From JABCPH02 sp963524305 (GTDB lineage Bacteria; Fusobacteriota; Fusobacteriia; Fusobacteriales; Leptotrichiaceae), in the NCBI GenBank assembly GCA_963524305.1, contig CAURGH010000005.1, forward strand, positions 1-64,000: a stretch of 64,000 nt of DNA, given 5' to 3'. Below are positions 35,888 to 43,492 of this stretch, in pieces. The translations under genes were made by a program, and so were the position numbers. Each line of letters begins with the position of its first letter. Position 1 is the stretch's first letter. A model generated the notes under the pieces. It was not told where the DNA came from. It made no database searches and worked only from the letters and a program-made list of their open reading frames with translations.

Positions 35888-37337
35888 ACTCATTAGATTC
35901 AAAATCTATTATATCTTTTCTTATATCTCTCATCAAAAATTTTATTGCATTATCTGATTCAGATTGAAGCAGAAGAAACAATCTTGCCAATATTTTTCCA
36001 ACAAAAACTTTTTTAACTTGATCTATTTCATTTAGTGTATGATTTTTTAGGAATTTTATTAGCTCATTAGATTCATTGATAATATTATTTATAAAAGTGT
36101 TTTCAAATTTCTTGAACCTTTTATCAGAAAAAAATCTTTCATAAATTGTGGAATTTTTATTTATTCGTATTCCATCTTTCTTTTCAGAAGCTGTAGTTCT
36201 AGAAAATTGATCATAAATTTCTGCATAAAGCATATCATTTGGGCCTTCAAAAATTGTAAACGGTCTAAAATCAATAGCTACATTACTCATTGGATGTCCA
36301 GTTTCAAAACCTTTTGCTCCTAAAAGTTTTTGAGCGATTTGAGCTGCTTTATAAGTATATTCTGTAGCAAGTGTTTTTAGAATATTTGCTTCCATCAATT
36401 TATCAGCAACAGATTTTTCTGGTGAAATATTATTGCAAGTATAGTTGTACATAATTTTTGATATTTCATACATATTTTTTATTTCATTCAATTCATTTTG
36501 AACAAAATCTATTTCTTTTCTAGCAAATTTTATTATATTCTTCATAATAAACTCCATAATTCCATGCGTCATTCCTACTAGCTGTAAACGACTTCTTATG
36601 AAAATATTTTGAAATTCTCTTAGACAATTTGCTTTGCTTTCTGAAAGTTTAATAACATTTTTTGCTGGAATATTGGCATCAATGTGATTTACTGCATATC
36701 TTACAGCTTTTAAACCTTCTGAATTTAAAACATCATAAGTTATATACTCTCTAGGAACTAATATCAAGCTAATTATTTTAGAAATTTTTTCATCCTTTTT
36801 TTCTTTAGCAGCAACTAGTAAAAAATCACTTTGTGAGTTTCCTTGCCAATATTTATCAGCCTTAACATGAATCGTATTTTCATCTATATACTCATAATAT
36901 GACTGCATTTCCTTTGCTATTGCAGATCCAGATGTGTTAGGCTCTGTAATTCCAAGACCTCCACCTTCTCCATTAAATATCATTTCTAGGCCCTTTTCAA
37001 TTTGCTCTTGATTTCCATATTCAACAAGTGGCTGTAATACCAAGGCTCCTTCAATTCCTGTTCTTAGTGTAATCGGAACACCATAATTTCCAGCTATTCT
37101 AAGTATTTCCTGAATTTCAAACTGATTATTTTTTCTTCCTCCAAATTTTTCTAGAAGAAATGGCAATAAAAGTCCACACTTTTTAATATTTTTCCACTTT
37201 TCTTCTGACAAATATTTCATCAAATTTATTTTTTCTATATTTCCATTCGAAAAAACTTCATTAAATGCTTTTCTTATATTTGACAAAAATTCTTCTGTGT
37301 TCATTTTTAACAAGTTTTCATTTATAAATTTATTCAT
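35886..37337 (-). CDS. Acyl-CoA dehydrogenase family protein
   Basis: 483 residues. GLGITEPNTSGSA, the middle-domain stretch WQGNSQSDFLLVAA, LLGAKGFETGHPM and IFEGPNDML match the flavin-binding acyl-CoA dehydrogenase fold; the last 100 residues are extra. The substrate is uncertain. No electron-transfer flavoprotein or other fatty-acid genes lie nearby, so it may act alone or on another acyl compound. AGGAGG ribosome site. Confidence 0.8.
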   Translation of the reverse strand: MNKFINENLLKMNTEEFLSNIRKAFNEVFSNGNIEKINLMKYLSEEKWKNIKKCGLLLPFLLEKFGGRKNNQFEIQEILRIAGNYGVPITLRTGIEGALVLQPLVEYGNQEQIEKGLEMIFNGEGGGLGITEPNTSGSAIAKEMQSYYEYIDENTIHVKADKYWQGNSQSDFLLVAAKEKKDEKISKIISLILVPREYITYDVLNSEGLKAVRYAVNHIDANIPAKNVIKLSESKANCLREFQNIFIRSRLQLVGMTHGIMEFIMKNIIKFARKEIDFVQNELNEIKNMYEISKIMYNYTCNNISPEKSVADKLMEANILKTLATEYTYKAAQIAQKLLGAKGFETGHPMSNVAIDFRPFTIFEGPNDMLYAEIYDQFSRTTASEKKDGIRINKNSTIYERFFSDKRFKKFENTFINNIINESNELIKFLKNHTLNEIDQVKKVFVGKILARLFLLLQSESDNAIKFLMRDIRKDIIDFESNE

Positions 37338-37410
37338 ATTTTTCCTCCTATTAGTTCTTTATAACCCAAATACTTTGATTATAAAACATTTTGTTTATGT
37401 AACATGTGTT

Positions 37411-37439
37411 ATTATAACATAATAAAGAAAAAATAACAA
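37411..37439 (-). promoter_or_regulatory. Promoter of the acyl-CoA dehydrogenase gene
   Basis: TTGTTA (37434-37439), 17 bases, TATAAT (37411-37416) on the minus strand. TAACA-TG-TGTTA (37400-37411) overlaps the -10 edge and start region and could be an operator. Confidence 0.6.
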
Positions 37440-37563
37440 TTTCTATAATATTATTAATCTTGTCAAAAATTTATAAATTTTTTTAAACACTTTTTGAAAC
37501 ATAGAAATTATCAAATAAATTTATTTTAAAATCAAATTAAGATTTTTAATTTATCTATTCCTA

Positions 37564-39369
37564 CTATTTCTCAATTTTTTCTAATTCTTCTTCCAATTTA
37601 TCCAACAAACTATCTAATTGTTTAGAAACTGCTTCAATAGTAAATTTTTCAGCTAAATCCACTCCCGCTTTCTTCAATTGATTCATCGGAAAATCACTAC
37701 CACCTGAACTCAATAATTCAATATATTTTTTAAGTGCTTCTTTTCTCACATTTTCATCTTCATTTTTTATAACTTTATCATATAAAATTGCTGAAGATGC
37801 AAAACAAGTTGCATACTGATACACATAAAATGGTGAATTAAAGAAATGTGGCACCCTCGCCCAAAAAATATTCAATAATTCATCTTTTTCAATTCCATCG
37901 CCATAATAAGCATCAAACAAATTTTCTGTTATCTTGCTCAAAACATCAGCTGTAATGGGTTGTCCTGCTTCTGCTAATTTATGTGCTTGATATTCATAAT
38001 CAGCCAATAATGCTTGGAAATAGAATGTTCCTGTAATATTTCCAATTTCTTGCTCTAATAAAGCAATTCTCTCTGAAGGATTATTCGTTTTTTCCAGCAT
38101 ATAATCTAGCAATAATCTCTCATTAAATGTTGATGCAACTTCTGCTACAAAAATTGTATAATCTGACATTGAAAATGGCTGATTTTCTTGAGAATAAAGC
38201 GTATGCAAAGTGTGTCCCAACTCATGTGCCAACGTAAACACACTATCAAGCGTCTTATTATAATTCAAAAGCATATACGGATGAATCCCGTAAACTCCCG
38301 CTGAATAAGCCCCTGGTCTTTTGCCTTTTGTCTCAAATACATCTAACCAACCTTCAGATATCGCCTTTCCCATTTTAGAAACATAATCTGCTCCTAAAGG
38401 TTTAACTGAATTCAAAACAATATTTTTAGCATCATTGTACTCATATTCCTTATCAAGTTCAATCAAATTTATCGAACCATCATAATTATGATATTCTTTC
38501 AATCCTAAAACTTTCTTTCTCAAATTTATATATCTTTTCAATGGTGCAGTATTTTCTTTCGCAGTATTAATCAAATTCAAATAAATACTCTCAGGAATAT
38601 TATCCTCTTCCAAAGCACTCAATAAAAATGAATCATATTTATATGCCTTTGTTTTAGCAATATTTTTTTGCAAAATTGAATTATATACAGCCGCAATCGT
38701 ATTTTTTCTTCTATCATAAACACCATAATGACTTTCAAACATTAATTTTCTATCTGCTTGATTTCTGTTCACATGAACTTGTTTCCCATAATTAGCTGCT
38801 GTAGCCTCGAGTTTCTCTCCTGTCGACAATTCTACTTCTGGCCATTGAACATCACTAACCGTAATTTCTGAATAAATTGTTCTTGGTGTTGAAAAATATG
38901 AGCTAAAATATGAAAGCAATTTACTTTTTTCTTCATCTAAAACATGATTTTGCAATCTAAATAAATTTTCCAATCCAAATCTATAATCTGAAAACTCCTC
39001 TTTTTGAATCCATTTTTCAATATTTTCTCTATTTTCAATTAATTCAGAATTAACCCACGAAAGCTCTGTTGATATTTCTGCAAATAAAAATTGTATCTTC
39101 TGTAAATTTTCTGTAGCCTCCTTATCTAATGAATTTAAATCTCGTGCCAACTGTGGATATCTATACAATTTATATGAAATTTTATCCAATTCCTCCTGCT
39201 TCTTCAAAAATTTCAACAAATTTTCTTCCTTCCTAAAACTTCCTTTATATCCGACCAACTCTTTCTCAATTTCTTTCATTTTTTCAAAATCTTCATTCCA
39301 TTTTTCATAATTTTCATAAATATCATTCAAATTCCATTTATACTCTTTTGCAATATCTTCTCTTTCCAT
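37564..39369 (-). CDS. pepF: Oligoendopeptidase F
   Basis: 601 residues, M3 metallopeptidase family. The zinc site HELGHTLH (about 385) and the downstream Glu (EVASTFNERLLLDYML) are present, along with the family ending FYVYQYATCFASS. It degrades short peptides in the cytoplasm. No strong ribosome site; ATG preferred over the preceding in-frame TTG. Confidence 0.95.
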   Translation of the reverse strand: MEREDIAKEYKWNLNDIYENYEKWNEDFEKMKEIEKELVGYKGSFRKEENLLKFLKKQEELDKISYKLYRYPQLARDLNSLDKEATENLQKIQFLFAEISTELSWVNSELIENRENIEKWIQKEEFSDYRFGLENLFRLQNHVLDEEKSKLLSYFSSYFSTPRTIYSEITVSDVQWPEVELSTGEKLEATAANYGKQVHVNRNQADRKLMFESHYGVYDRRKNTIAAVYNSILQKNIAKTKAYKYDSFLLSALEEDNIPESIYLNLINTAKENTAPLKRYINLRKKVLGLKEYHNYDGSINLIELDKEYEYNDAKNIVLNSVKPLGADYVSKMGKAISEGWLDVFETKGKRPGAYSAGVYGIHPYMLLNYNKTLDSVFTLAHELGHTLHTLYSQENQPFSMSDYTIFVAEVASTFNERLLLDYMLEKTNNPSERIALLEQEIGNITGTFYFQALLADYEYQAHKLAEAGQPITADVLSKITENLFDAYYGDGIEKDELLNIFWARVPHFFNSPFYVYQYATCFASSAILYDKVIKNEDENVRKEALKKYIELLSSGGSDFPMNQLKKAGVDLAEKFTIEAVSKQLDSLLDKLEEELEKIEK

Positions 39370-39494
39370 CAATTTTTACAAAACTTTTCACAAATCTTTT
39401 GATTCTGTTATTCAGTTTTTCTCCTTTCCCATTTTTCTATTTCATTTTTTTTATCATTTTTTACTATTTTCACCATCAATATTTATTTGTTTTA

Positions 39495-39680
39495 CTAATC
39501 TCTATCCGAAAATTTCACAACTAAAAAGTATATAATCGCTAACGGAATAATCCATCCCGCCACAGACATAAACGCATAAAATGCTACCTTCAATAACGCA
39601 ATTATCGCAACAACCGCCACTGCAAATCCTACTGCCTTTAAAATCAATTCTAAATTACTTTTTGGTGTTACATCTTTCAT
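39495..39680 (-). CDS. Small membrane protein, 61 residues
   Basis: AAAGGAG lies 8 bases before the ATG. Two hydrophobic stretches cover residues about 15-55 (VGFAVAVVAIIALLKVAFYAFMSVAGWIIP split by one Lys) with short charged ends. No family recognised. Confidence 0.65.
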   Translation of the reverse strand: MKDVTPKSNLELILKAVGFAVAVVAIIALLKVAFYAFMSVAGWIIPLAIIYFLVVKFSDRD

Positions 39681-39829
39681 ATTTCCCACTCCTTTTCTCG
39701 ATTCTTAATTTTTATTTTTCAATTTTTTTATCTTCTATGAAAATATTCCAAATTTATCAAATTAAAATTATATTTCTCTCATCTTGAATATTCTATATTT
39801 TCACTCTTACTCTTCATGAGCTACTTCTA

Positions 39830-40627
39830 CTAAATATATTTTTTCACCAACAATCTTTCCTTTCCCTTCTTCGTTTCTCCTCTATCTGAAAATAGCTTAT
39901 ACTTTCCAAATCCTCTAATCGTAATTAAGCTCCCAATCTCAATCATTTTAGATTTATCCTTTTCTTCCGTATAATCAACCAAAACTTTTCCTCTTTCAAT
40001 TGGTTCTACAACCTTATTCCTAGACAAATTCGTTATCGCTGAAACAATACTATCAAGCCGCTTCGATGGCACTGTAATCAATTTATTATCATAATTATAA
40101 CTTGGTAACTCTTCAATTTTTTCAACTTCCATAATTTCAATTTCACACGGAGCTCTCCCAATCTGCTTCAACTCCACTAAAATTATATCCACAATCTTGC
40201 TCGAAACAGGAATATACCCGATTCCATTTTCAAGAATCAAATCTCCCATCAATTCCCGCTTTATATTAAGTCCCATCAAACTTCCAAGAAAATCTTTATG
40301 CTGATATTCCTTAAATTTTGAATTTATTGATATTTTTATCAATTTACATGGAAAATCCAAAATATCAGTATTTTCGATATTTTCAGTCATAAAGCTATCT
40401 GGTACAAACGCAATTTGTCTTCTATCACTATCCTCAAAAATCCCATTAGTAATCACATTCAGCCCATTCATTTTCTTTTGAAATTTCTTCCAAAAATTTG
40501 GCGTATAAAATTCCTCAGTAAAACTTATTATTTCATACTCACTAGTTATTTCATACGCATTAAAAATTTTACTCGCTAAATACTCTGATTCTTTTGGAAA
40601 CTGTTTTAAAAACATTTCTTTTTTCAT
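39830..40627 (-). CDS. YlmH-like S4-domain RNA-binding protein
   Basis: 265 residues. The middle region (GLNIKRELMGDLILENG, IGRAPCEI) and the C-terminal S4 domain (about 185-260, PSKRLDSIVSAITNLSRNK, RGKVLVDY, LITIRGFGKYKL) match YlmH, a ribosome-associated factor that binds RNA on stalled or split large subunits and is often linked to cell-division genes. Start at 40627 after GGAGGGG. Confidence 0.85.
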   Translation of the reverse strand: MKKEMFLKQFPKESEYLASKIFNAYEITSEYEIISFTEEFYTPNFWKKFQKKMNGLNVITNGIFEDSDRRQIAFVPDSFMTENIENTDILDFPCKLIKISINSKFKEYQHKDFLGSLMGLNIKRELMGDLILENGIGYIPVSSKIVDIILVELKQIGRAPCEIEIMEVEKIEELPSYNYDNKLITVPSKRLDSIVSAITNLSRNKVVEPIERGKVLVDYTEEKDKSKMIEIGSLITIRGFGKYKLFSDRGETKKGKERLLVKKYI

Positions 40628-40684
40628 TTTCCCCTCCTTTTTCACATTTTTTATTTAATTAATTCCATCAAATTATAAATTCTA

Positions 40685-41092
40685 CTAAATTTCATTCACA
40701 ACTTTCAAATTATCAAAATCGACATTTTTATCTTTTTCTTCATTTCTTCTAACTCGTTCAAATTCCTCATATTCCTTAATCAATTTCCCCAATTTCCCAA
40801 TAACATAAGCTACCACACCAATATCATCTCCAAATCCTAAAACTGGTATAATATCAGGCACAGCATCAAGTGTCGTAATTACATACACAATTGCTCCAAC
40901 AATTTTCAACTTATCAGCCGTAGAAATCTCAAATTCACCCTTCAAATTTGATCTCATCATTCTAACCAACAAAGCAAATTTATTCCCAATTTCTCCTAAA
41001 TTTCCTTTCAAATTATTTGCCTTTTTCAATTGTTCCAATGTAATCTTTGTCTTTTTATAACCTTCATAAAATTTTTTTGCCTTTTTTATCAT
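40685..41092 (-). CDS. YkvA-like DUF1232 membrane protein
   Basis: 135 residues. The DUF1232 signature is at about 58-105: ADKLKIVGAIVYVITTLDAVPDIIPVLGFGDDIGV..., a helical hairpin with a conserved DxxPDxIP motif. Members are small membrane-associated proteins of unknown role. 39 bases upstream of the S4 gene on the same strand, so probably co-transcribed. Confidence 0.8.
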   Translation of the reverse strand: MIKKAKKFYEGYKKTKITLEQLKKANNLKGNLGEIGNKFALLVRMMRSNLKGEFEISTADKLKIVGAIVYVITTLDAVPDIIPVLGFGDDIGVVAYVIGKLGKLIKEYEEFERVRRNEEKDKNVDFDNLKVVNEI

Positions 41093-41331
41093 CCCAAAAC
41101 TCCTCCCAAAAATATACTTTTTAACATTTCCATAATCTTAAAATCAATCGTATTTTATCACATAAAATTCATTTTTTCTATATGAAAATCTTGTCAAAAT
41201 GTAGTCAAAAATAAAAAATATACCTGTTTGTAAAGATTCTAATCACTCTACTAAACAAGCATATTTCCATATTTATATTTCAAAACAATTCTACAAAAAT
41301 TTTATTTAACAAATCATTAATAACTTTTCTA

Positions 41332-41919
41332 CTACTTTTGATTTTCGATTTGAGGCGGATTTCCTTCTGGTCTTCTAGAACCTCTTTTTCCAATTCTGTC
41401 TAAAATTTCTACTAATTCTTCTCTTTCATTAGCTGTTAATTTTCCTGATTTCAATTTTGTTTTTAGCTCTTCTACCCTTTTTTCTCTTTTTTCAAATTCT
41501 GCTTTCATTTTGGTTTCATCTAGTTTTATCTGATTCCCATTCGCATCTTTCGGTAGTTCTTTATCAAATTTTCTTTCAGGTTTTTTCCCATCTTTTGGTG
41601 GTTTACACTCTTTATGTGGTCTACCTTTTCTACTTAAAATCTCGATTATTTCTTCTGACTCACTTGATGTCAAATTTCCTGATTTCAATTTTGTTTTCAA
41701 CTCTTCTATTCTTTTTGCTCTTTGCTCAAATTCTGCTTTCATTTTGGTTTCATCTAGTTTTATTTGATTCCCATTCGCATCTTTTGGCGGTTCTGGACAT
41801 TGCTCATTTTGTACTGGCATTTTATTTTTACTCTCCTTCAACGTTGTTGTCCCTGCAAATACTGATAATGACGCTAACAAAGCCATTCCCATAATTCCTT
41901 TTTTACTAATATCTTTCAT
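41332..41919 (-). CDS. Secreted protein with two tandem 60-residue repeats
   Basis: 195 residues with a signal peptide (about 1-22, GMALLASLSVFAGT). Two near-identical units follow, each with PKDANGNQIKLDETKMKAEFE then KR.EELKTKLKSG.LT..E.EE..EIL, predicted helical. The underlying DNA repeats 41493-41553 and 41727-41787 differ at about 2 of 61 bases, so the duplication is recent or maintained by conversion. Probably periplasmic; function unknown. Own promoter and GGAGGG ribosome site. Confidence 0.75.
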   Translation of the reverse strand: MKDISKKGIMGMALLASLSVFAGTTTLKESKNKMPVQNEQCPEPPKDANGNQIKLDETKMKAEFEQRAKRIEELKTKLKSGNLTSSESEEIIEILSRKGRPHKECKPPKDGKKPERKFDKELPKDANGNQIKLDETKMKAEFEKREKRVEELKTKLKSGKLTANEREELVEILDRIGKRGSRRPEGNPPQIENQK

Positions 41920-42001
41920 AATTTCCCTCCATATCCTTCTGATACTATAAATTAAATTTCATAGTACATCTTTTTTTATTTTTTAGCGTTCCTCTCGAAC
42001 A

Positions 42002-42029
42002 AATATATAATACCATTTAATTTTGACAA
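42002..42029 (-). promoter_or_regulatory. Promoter of the repeat-containing secreted protein
   Basis: TTGTCA (42024-42029), 16 bases, TATATT (42002-42007) on the minus strand. Confidence 0.6.
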
Positions 42030-42116
42030 AATTATGTTTTAATTATGAAATTTTTGTGTTTTTTATATTTTTTTTTGATAAATAGTATAATATCATATTT
42101 CTTTCCAAAATAAAAT

Positions 42117-42142
42117 CCCTTGAAAACCAGTGTTTCCAAGGG
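42117..42142 (-). terminator. Terminator near the prophage edge
   Basis: CCCTTG (42117-42122) pairs with CAAGGG (42137-42142), extended by GAAA/TTTT, followed on the minus strand by ATTTTATTTT. Confidence 0.6.
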
Positions 42143-42220
42143 TATATAAAATAATACAATTATTTTTTTAAAAATTTAAAAACATATTCAAGCCTAATAA
42201 TATCGCTATTTTATATTTTT

Positions 42221-42239
42221 TTGTATATTGCTTGTATAT
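42221..42239. repeat. TTGTATATTG-N3-GTATAT repeat, copy 1
   Basis: Nineteen bases matching copy 2 at 43173-43191 at 16 positions (only the 3-base centre differs), each followed by AT-rich sequence and a hairpin. Could be a recombinase arm site or degenerate att-related repeat near the prophage end. Confidence 0.45.
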
Positions 42240-42257
42240 CATAATTTATTATAAAAG

Positions 42258-42286
42258 AAAAAGAGAGCGATTAAACTCTCTTTTTT
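42258..42286 (-). terminator. Hairpin terminator after small prophage genes
   Basis: AAGAGAG (42261-42267) pairs with CTCTCTT (42276-42282) with T/A runs on both sides, usable in either direction. Confidence 0.6.
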
Positions 42287-42296
42287 AATTGGTATA

Positions 42297-42365
42297 TTAT
42301 TTTCTCTTTTTGTAATTTTCTAAAATTTCTAATAATTCTTTCTTTACTTCAGGAGTTACTCTCAC
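42297..42365 (-). CDS. Possible ribbon-helix-helix fragment, 22 residues or longer
   Basis: The frame reads ...IGVRVTPEVKKELLEILENYKKRK then TAA, resembling a strand plus first helix of a small DNA-binding protein. No good start: a GTG at 42365 is poorly placed against GGAG. It may be a remnant of a gene or the frameshifted end of the preceding small gene. Confidence 0.3.
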   Translation of the reverse strand: MRVTPEVKKELLEILENYKKRK

Positions 42366-42372
42366 TCCTATT

Positions 42373-42585
42373 TTATTCTTTATTTCCCACTAAAATTTTT
42401 AATCCTTTTATTATTTTTTCTGAAGTTGTTCCACCATTGATTTCTTTTAATAACCTTTTTATTTCTTCCCTTTCTTCGATAGTTGTCCTGAAAGACACAT
42501 TCACATCTTTCACTTTCTCAACATCAGGTCGAGTATTCCAAGTTATCACACGACCTTTTTTTGCGCCTCTTTTTTCAATTTTCAT
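42373..42585 (-). CDS. Small ribbon-helix-helix-like protein
   Basis: 70 residues. A basic N-terminus (KIEKRGAKKGRVITWNTRP) precedes VNVSFRTTIEEREEIKRLLKEI, a beta strand and helix typical of ribbon-helix-helix repressors. The N-terminal R-G-x-K-K-G-x-x-x-x-W pattern is shared with the gene at 45573-45818. Probable DNA-binding regulator at the prophage end. Its promoter region is divergent from the small RNA promoter at 42600. Confidence 0.6.
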   Translation of the reverse strand: MKIEKRGAKKGRVITWNTRPDVEKVKDVNVSFRTTIEEREEIKRLLKEINGGTTSEKIIKGLKILVGNKE

Positions 42586-42599
42586 TTTAAAATACCTTA

Positions 42600-42693
42600 T
42601 TGACTTTCTTTAATTTTTATGATAATATTAGTATGAAAAAAACGATGTTCACATTAAGCCCTAAAAAATAGCAAGTAGGGCTTATTTTTTTTT
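42600..42693 (+). ncRNA. Antitoxin-like small RNA (promoter, RNA and terminator)
   Basis: TTGACT (42600-42605), 17 bases, TAATAT (42623-42628) predicts a start near 42635; a hairpin AAGCCCT (42656-42662) / AGGGCTT (42677-42683) plus nine T ends it at about 42693. The roughly 58-base RNA contains ACGATGTTCACATTA (from 42642), identical to plus-strand 42899-42913 and so complementary to the start codon region of the toxin-like mRNA, and TAGCAAGTAGG (42669-42679), identical to plus-strand sequence over toxin codons about 8-12. It is thus encoded apart from its target but can pair with it twice. Confidence 0.72.
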
Positions 42694-42762
42694 GTTTTTT
42701 AGCAAATATATTAATAATATTAAATTTATCACTGATAAAATTGTATTTACATATTGTAACAT
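42682..42762 (-). CDS. Hydrophobic microprotein, 26 residues
   Basis: Starts MLQYVNTILSVINLI, continues LLIYLLKN and ends in four Lys/Asn; a single membrane segment with a basic tail, preceded by AAAAGGA. A GTG three codons upstream (42771) is an alternative start. It lies on the toxin-like transcript downstream of the 28-residue peptide; its 3' end overlaps the small RNA terminator. Could be a second toxin-like peptide. Confidence 0.4.
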   Translation of the reverse strand: MLQYVNTILSVINLILLIYLLKNKKK

Positions 42763-42794
42763 TCTAATCACATCCTTTTTATTTTAGATTGCAA

Positions 42795-42816
42795 GAGAGG
42801 GGAAGGAAGCCCTCTC
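42795..42816 (-). other. Hairpin after the toxin-like gene, able to mask its ribosome site
   Basis: GAGAGGG (42795-42801) pairs with CCCTCTC (42810-42816). On the mRNA the 3' arm CCCCTCTC can alternatively pair with GAGAGG of the toxin Shine-Dalgarno region. 5'-3' masking is a known property of type I toxin mRNAs. Confidence 0.45.
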
Positions 42817-42822
42817 CGTCAA

Positions 42823-42909
42823 TTATTTCCGTTTGGTTAAGAAATAATCAACGGTTACAATGATTGTACAAATGCTAGCAAGTAGGTTTATTAATTCTAC
42901 GATGTTCAC
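42823..42909 (-). CDS. Small hydrophobic toxin-like peptide, 28 residues (type I TA)
   Basis: GTG start 7 bases after GGAGG. The product begins MNIVELINLLASICTII, continues VTVDYF and ends LTKRK: one membrane helix with a basic tail, like holin-like/TxpA-type type I toxins. An ATG one base earlier is followed at once by TGA and cannot be used. Its promoter (TTGACG 42958-42963, 17 bases, TATATT 42935-42940) gives a short leader. A small RNA encoded at 42635-42693 is complementary to its start region. Confidence 0.65.
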   Translation of the reverse strand: MNIVELINLLASICTIIVTVDYFLTKRK

Positions 42910-42934
42910 ATTACCACCTCCTCTCCGCAATGAT

Positions 42935-42963
42935 AATATACTAAATTTTATATAATTCGTCAA
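42935..42963 (-). promoter_or_regulatory. Promoter of the toxin-like gene
   Basis: On the minus strand TTGACG (42958-42963), 17 bases, TATATT (42935-42940). Confidence 0.75.
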
Positions 42964-43065
42964 TACTTTTTATAAAAATATTTAAATTTTTTATTTAAAA
43001 TACTTTAATCAAAAAAGTTTTAAATGAGTTATACGACTTAATATGGAAGCCATTTTTCAATAAAA

Positions 43066-43094
43066 CAAAAAAGATAGCCATTTTGACTATCTTT
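43066..43094 (-). terminator. Hairpin terminator
   Basis: AAAGATAG (43070-43077) pairs with CTATCTTT (43087-43094), with a T run following on the minus strand. Confidence 0.55.
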
Positions 43095-43172
43095 CAAATA
43101 TTTCTATAATTTTCTTTTTGAAAATTTTTAACAGTATTCAAATAACTATAAAATCAATATTTCTTGTTTTAT

Positions 43173-43191
43173 TTGTATATTGTGCGTATAT
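43173..43191. repeat. TTGTATATTG-N3-GTATAT repeat, copy 2
   Basis: See copy 1 at 42221-42239. The two copies lie about 950 bases apart in direct orientation and flank the toxin-like locus. Confidence 0.45.
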
Positions 43192-43204
43192 TGTAATTTT
43201 GCAC

Positions 43205-43242
43205 TAAAAAACTCTAACAATATTCGCAGTATTGCTAGAGTT
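43205..43242 (-). terminator. Terminator after the five-module DNA-binding gene region
   Basis: AACTCTA (43210-43216) pairs with TAGAGTT (43236-43242), with an inner CAATA/TATTG stem; six T follow on the minus strand. Confidence 0.65.
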
Positions 43243-43303
43243 ATAAATCACATATTACATTTTCATTTTATCATAGATAACTTGAAAATACAATGGAGTT
43301 AAA

Positions 43304-43447
43304 ATGAAAAATTTAAAAATCAAAAACTTAGATGAAAAAAATATTGAAAATTTAAGAAAAGTTAAAATTTTAGAACTTAAAGAAATGAAAATTCAGGATC
43401 TTAAAGTTCTAAAAGTTAAAATTGAGATTGATAATAAAGAAAAATAA
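43304..43447 (+). CDS. Lysine/leucine-rich coiled-coil microprotein, 47 residues
   Basis: ATG preceded by GGAG. The product is highly regular (MKNLKIKNLDEKNIENL... LKEMKIQDLKVLKVKIEI), alternating Lys/Glu with Leu/Ile as in a short coiled coil or amphipathic strand. It is one of very few plus-strand genes in the prophage and is followed directly by a terminator. No family recognised. Confidence 0.55.
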   Translation: MKNLKIKNLDEKNIENLRKVKILELKEMKIQDLKVLKVKIEIDNKEK

Positions 43448-43472
43448 GAGCCTTTTATGGCTCTTTTTTAAA
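43446..43472 (+). terminator. Terminator after the 47-residue gene
   Basis: AAGAGCC pairs with GGCTCTT (43459-43465) around TTTTAT, followed by a T run. Confidence 0.75.
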
Positions 43473-43492
43473 TTGCAACAACTTATAAAATC

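Noticed and set aside
41457..41894. 145-residue plus-strand hydrophobic frame
   Set aside because: Mirror of the repeat-containing secreted protein; hydrophobicity arises from the reverse of Lys/Glu codons.
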